A stretch of 7,128 nt of DNA, taken from NCBI GenBank assembly GCA_017940445.1, contig JAGAYQ010000063.1, positions 1 to 7,128 of the forward strand, written 5' to 3'. Position 1 is the first letter of the stretch. Each line of letters starts with the position of its first letter. A program made the position numbers and the translations under genes. This document shows, piece by piece, positions 5,360 through 7,128 of this stretch. Origin of the DNA: Pyramidobacter sp. GTDB lineage: Bacteria > Synergistota > Synergistia > Synergistales > Dethiosulfovibrionaceae. The notes below the pieces were generated by a model. It worked only from the letters and a program-made list of their open reading frames with translations. It had not been told where the DNA came from and did not search any database.

Positions 5360-6700
5360 TTAATTGAGTTCTTTGTGCAGCACGGCCAGATAAAAGCCGT
5401 CGGTCCACTGATCGGCCGGCAGGATGGCGCTGCCGCAGGCGCGGGGTGTCATCGCATCCGCTTCGGCGGCGGGCTGCTCGCGCATTTCCGGATGACGGCC
5501 GAGGACGGCGCGGACGACGCGCTCGTTCTCGCAGGCCAGAAGGCTGCACGTGGAATAGACGACTTTGCCGCCTGCTTTCACGAGCGAGCAGGCACGCTCA
5601 AGGAGCCGTTCCTGAAGCGCGCAGAGTTCGTCGAGCGCCTCGGACGAAAGGCGCCATTTCCCCTCGGGATGGCGCCGCCAGGTGCCGCTGCCGGAGCAGG
5701 GCGCGTCGACGAGGATGGCGTCGGGGACATGCAGGGGCGCAAGCTCCAGCGCGTCCCCGCTTTTGTAATGCACTCGGCTGCTGACGCGCAGACGCTCCAT
5801 CTCGCGCTCTCCGGCCATCGTGCGGCCTTGGGAGAGGTCCCAGGCTTCGATCTCGATATCGGACCTCAGCTGGGCGATCTGGCCGGTCTTGACGCCGCGG
5901 CCGGCGCACATGTCGAGCAGAAAATGTCCGTCGAAATCGGCCGCTTCGTTGCCGGCGGTGATCGACGACTCGCTCTGCGGCGCGAACCAGCCTTCGGCGT
6001 AGCCGGGCAGGGCGGTCGGCAGCGGCGTGCCGTTCACGCGCAGCCCTTCGGGCAGCGGCGAATCGGACACGGTGCAGCCGGCCTGTTCGATCTGTGCGGG
6101 AAGATCGCGCGGCGCGTCGGGCGACAGGCGCAGCGACAGCGACGGAGCTCCGGCGTTCATCTCAACGAGTTCAGCGGCGGCCTGCTCGCCATACGAATCG
6201 CACCACTCGCGGGCGATCCATTCGGGCACGCCGCAGAGCAGACAGCGTGATCCCAGCCCCGGATCTTTTTGCAGACGCTCCAGCTCGGCGGGGCCTTCTT
6301 CGAGGACGCGCCGCAGCACGGCATTGACGACGCGGGCGCCGCGCGGATCGCGGACTTTGGTCCAGTCGATCAGCGACGAGATGAGCACCGCAGGCGCGAA
6401 GTTCTTCAGCTCAAGCAGTCCGGCAGTTCCGCAAAGGACTGCCGTCTGCGCCGCGCGCGTGAACTTCGACGGCTTGGGCAGCATGAAGCGCTCGCGCAGA
6501 TGCTGCCATAGCGAGAGGCGGCGGGCTGCGGCGTAGCACAGTGACGCTGCCAGCGTGCGGTCAGCTGCGGAAACGCGGTCACCAAGGGCGCGCAGCTCTT
6601 CGCTGATGAGCGCGCCGTTCTCGACGCGGGCCCAGATGTGCAGCGCCGCTTCCACCCCGCGCAGACGGCGGGGCGCGTCATGAGTATGTTCAGTCTTCAA
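5360..6700 (-). CDS. rsmB: 16S rRNA (cytosine-C5)-methyltransferase RsmB
   Basis: RsmB methylates C967 of 16S rRNA (E. coli numbering) using S-adenosylmethionine. Seen in 446 residues: an N-terminal NusB-like helical domain at about 12-145 (LCYAAARRLSLW, RVVNAVLRRVL), a linking region with WFAPQSESS at 238-246, and the Rossmann methyltransferase core from about 255. Motif I is LLDMCAGRGVKTGQIA (261-276). Motif IV is DAPCSGSGTWRRHPEGKW (332-349), with Cys335. Motif VI is VVYSTCSLL (380-388), with the nucleophile Cys385. The C-terminus is DGFYLAVLHK. Motif I is unusual: the family normally has CAAPGGKT or CAGAGGKT, here CAGRGVKT. The start is TTG at 6700-6698, overlapping the preceding gene by 11 bases, with GAGG 9 bases upstream. 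An alternative GTG at 6655 would remove the arginines that usually begin this domain. Assignment to RsmB rather than another Nol1/Nop2/Sun enzyme rests on the NusB-like domain, the length and the neighbourhood. Confidence 0.92.
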   Translation of the reverse strand: MKTEHTHDAPRRLRGVEAALHIWARVENGALISEELRALGDRVSAADRTLAASLCYAAARRLSLWQHLRERFMLPKPSKFTRAAQTAVLCGTAGLLELKNFAPAVLISSLIDWTKVRDPRGARVVNAVLRRVLEEGPAELERLQKDPGLGSRCLLCGVPEWIAREWCDSYGEQAAAELVEMNAGAPSLSLRLSPDAPRDLPAQIEQAGCTVSDSPLPEGLRVNGTPLPTALPGYAEGWFAPQSESSITAGNEAADFDGHFLLDMCAGRGVKTGQIAQLRSDIEIEAWDLSQGRTMAGEREMERLRVSSRVHYKSGDALELAPLHVPDAILVDAPCSGSGTWRRHPEGKWRLSSEALDELCALQERLLERACSLVKAGGKVVYSTCSLLACENERVVRAVLGRHPEMREQPAAEADAMTPRACGSAILPADQWTDGFYLAVLHKELN

Positions 6701-7128
6701 CGATCTCAGCCTCGATCACGTCCTGCGCAGAAGTGGAAACTTCAACGCCGCTTTCAGCCGTATTCAGCCGTCCGCCCCAGGCGGAAACGGTGCGCGTGCA
6801 GGCGCGCACGCTGTGGACGGAACAGTTTTTCGCGCCGCGGGAGCTGAGCGTCAGCTTTTGCAGCCACGGCGACAGGTAGGGCGCAGCGAAATATCCGGCG
6901 GCAACGGCGAAGACGATGCCGAGGGGCCCCAGTGCCAGCAGCGGCACTACAAGCGCGGCCGCCGCGAGCACAACGGCGAGCGCGCGAAAGACCGGACAGG
7001 CGGGGTAAACTTTCAGGTCGTCCTCACCGCTTTTGAGACGGGCAAGCGCCTGCTCGGCCGCCTCGTAAACGGCGTTTTCGTCGCTGACGCCGCTGAGGAA
7101 GAAGCTGTTTTCGCCGCTCCAGCAGATC
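6690..7128 (-). CDS. Small membrane protein of unknown function, possibly DUF6391-like; 5' end beyond window edge
   Basis: An open frame enters from the right edge and ends with TGA at 6692-6690, leaving 145 visible residues. The N-terminal part is soluble and helical (GVSDENAVYEAAEQALARLK at 13-32, then SGEDDLKVYPACP at 33-45). Two closely spaced hydrophobic segments follow at about 47-66 and 67-82, then PYLSPWLQKLT. A region with two Cys residues comes next (NCSVHSVRACTRTV). The acidic tail ends in IEAEIVED. The pattern of a GVxxE...A...AL.RLK.GE...LxVxP.C block before a membrane hairpin reminds me of DUF6391, a family known mainly from cyanobacteria and related diderms; this is a recollection and not a computed match, and its function is unknown. 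A GTG at 6971 could open a short internal frame, but the frame is continuous to the window edge, so the real start lies outside. Its last 11 bases overlap rsmB, and its C-terminal codons carry the rsmB ribosome site. Confidence 0.7.
   Translation of the reverse strand, partial: ICWSGENSFFLSGVSDENAVYEAAEQALARLKSGEDDLKVYPACPVFRALAVVLAAAALVVPLLALGPLGIVFAVAAGYFAAPYLSPWLQKLTLSSRGAKNCSVHSVRACTRTVSAWGGRLNTAESGVEVSTSAQDVIEAEIVED
6710..6713 (-). promoter_or_regulatory. Ribosome binding site supporting the TTG start of rsmB
   Basis: GAGG on the minus strand ends 9 bases before the TTG at 6700, inside the coding sequence of the upstream membrane-protein gene. It supports the TTG over the GTG at 6655. 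The match is short, so its strength is modest. Confidence 0.45.

Larger units (their letters stand above)
1..7128 (-). other. Continuous minus-strand gene cluster, probably one operon
   Basis: All genes read the same way. Junctions in transcription order: 11-base overlap into rsmB; 15-base gap to the PASTA gene; 22-base overlap into rpe (or 5-base gap with the shorter start); 25-base gap to rodZ; 4-base gap to rimO; 8-base overlap into pgpA; 1-base overlap into the cinA-type gene; 1-base overlap into thpR. No gap is long enough for a typical promoter plus terminator. Internal promoters inside coding regions cannot be excluded. Confidence 0.75.

Noticed and set aside
4949..6250. A 433-codon open frame on the plus strand across rsmB and the PASTA gene
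   Set aside because: It runs antisense across two genes with clear family motifs, has no recognisable domain, and is the kind of long spurious frame that GC-rich coding DNA produces.
6690..6971. A short 93-residue gene starting at the GTG at 6971
   Set aside because: The same frame is open and protein-like through to the right edge, so this is an internal codon of a longer truncated gene.
1..7128. A hidden defence, mobile or CRISPR-like system
   Set aside because: Every gene with a recognisable product is a housekeeping family. There are no spaced repeats, transposase or integrase motifs, or attachment-site duplications, and base composition looks uniform.

Overview
The window is a dense, GC-rich run of eight or nine protein genes, all read from the minus strand, so transcription goes from the right edge to the left edge. 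Neighbouring genes either overlap by 1 to 22 bases or sit no more than 25 bases apart. I see no promoter, terminator, tRNA, rRNA, CRISPR array or mobile element, and no stretch of 300 bases without a gene. It looks like the middle of one long housekeeping operon, with the first gene cut at the right edge and the last gene cut at the left edge. The protein families, the gene order and the base composition suggest a diderm anaerobe of the Synergistota (something like Pyramidobacter). That assignment is a recollection-based inference, not something the sequence proves.

In transcription order: (1) the C-terminal part of a small membrane protein of unknown function (7127-6690), possibly DUF6391-like; (2) rsmB, 16S rRNA cytosine-C5 methyltransferase (6700-5360, TTG start); (3) a single-pass membrane protein with three PASTA domains and no kinase domain (5344-4241); (4) rpe, ribulose-phosphate 3-epimerase (4262-3579); (5) a rodZ-type cell-shape protein (3553-2564); (6) rimO, the methylthiotransferase of ribosomal protein uS12 (2559-1261, GTG start); (7) pgpA, phosphatidylglycerophosphatase A (1268-771); (8) a stand-alone CinA C-terminal domain protein of the PncC type (771-274); (9) the N-terminal 91 residues of thpR, RNA 2',3'-cyclic phosphodiesterase (274-1).

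The layout reads as two well-known bacterial neighbourhoods joined end to end. The right half resembles the Firmicute rsmB-prpC-prkC-rsgA-rpe cluster, except that the phosphatase and rsgA are absent and the place of the PASTA kinase PrkC is taken by a PASTA protein with no kinase. The left half resembles the rodZ-rimO-pgsA-cinA-(thpR)-recA cluster, except that pgsA is replaced by pgpA, which acts one step later in phosphatidylglycerol synthesis. The genes link ribosome modification (RsmB, RimO) with envelope growth (PASTA protein, RodZ, PgpA) and with sugar, nucleotide and RNA metabolism (Rpe, PncC, ThpR). The most interesting lead is the kinase-less PASTA protein and its unassigned C-terminal domain. 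I did not find a clear novel defence or mobile system.
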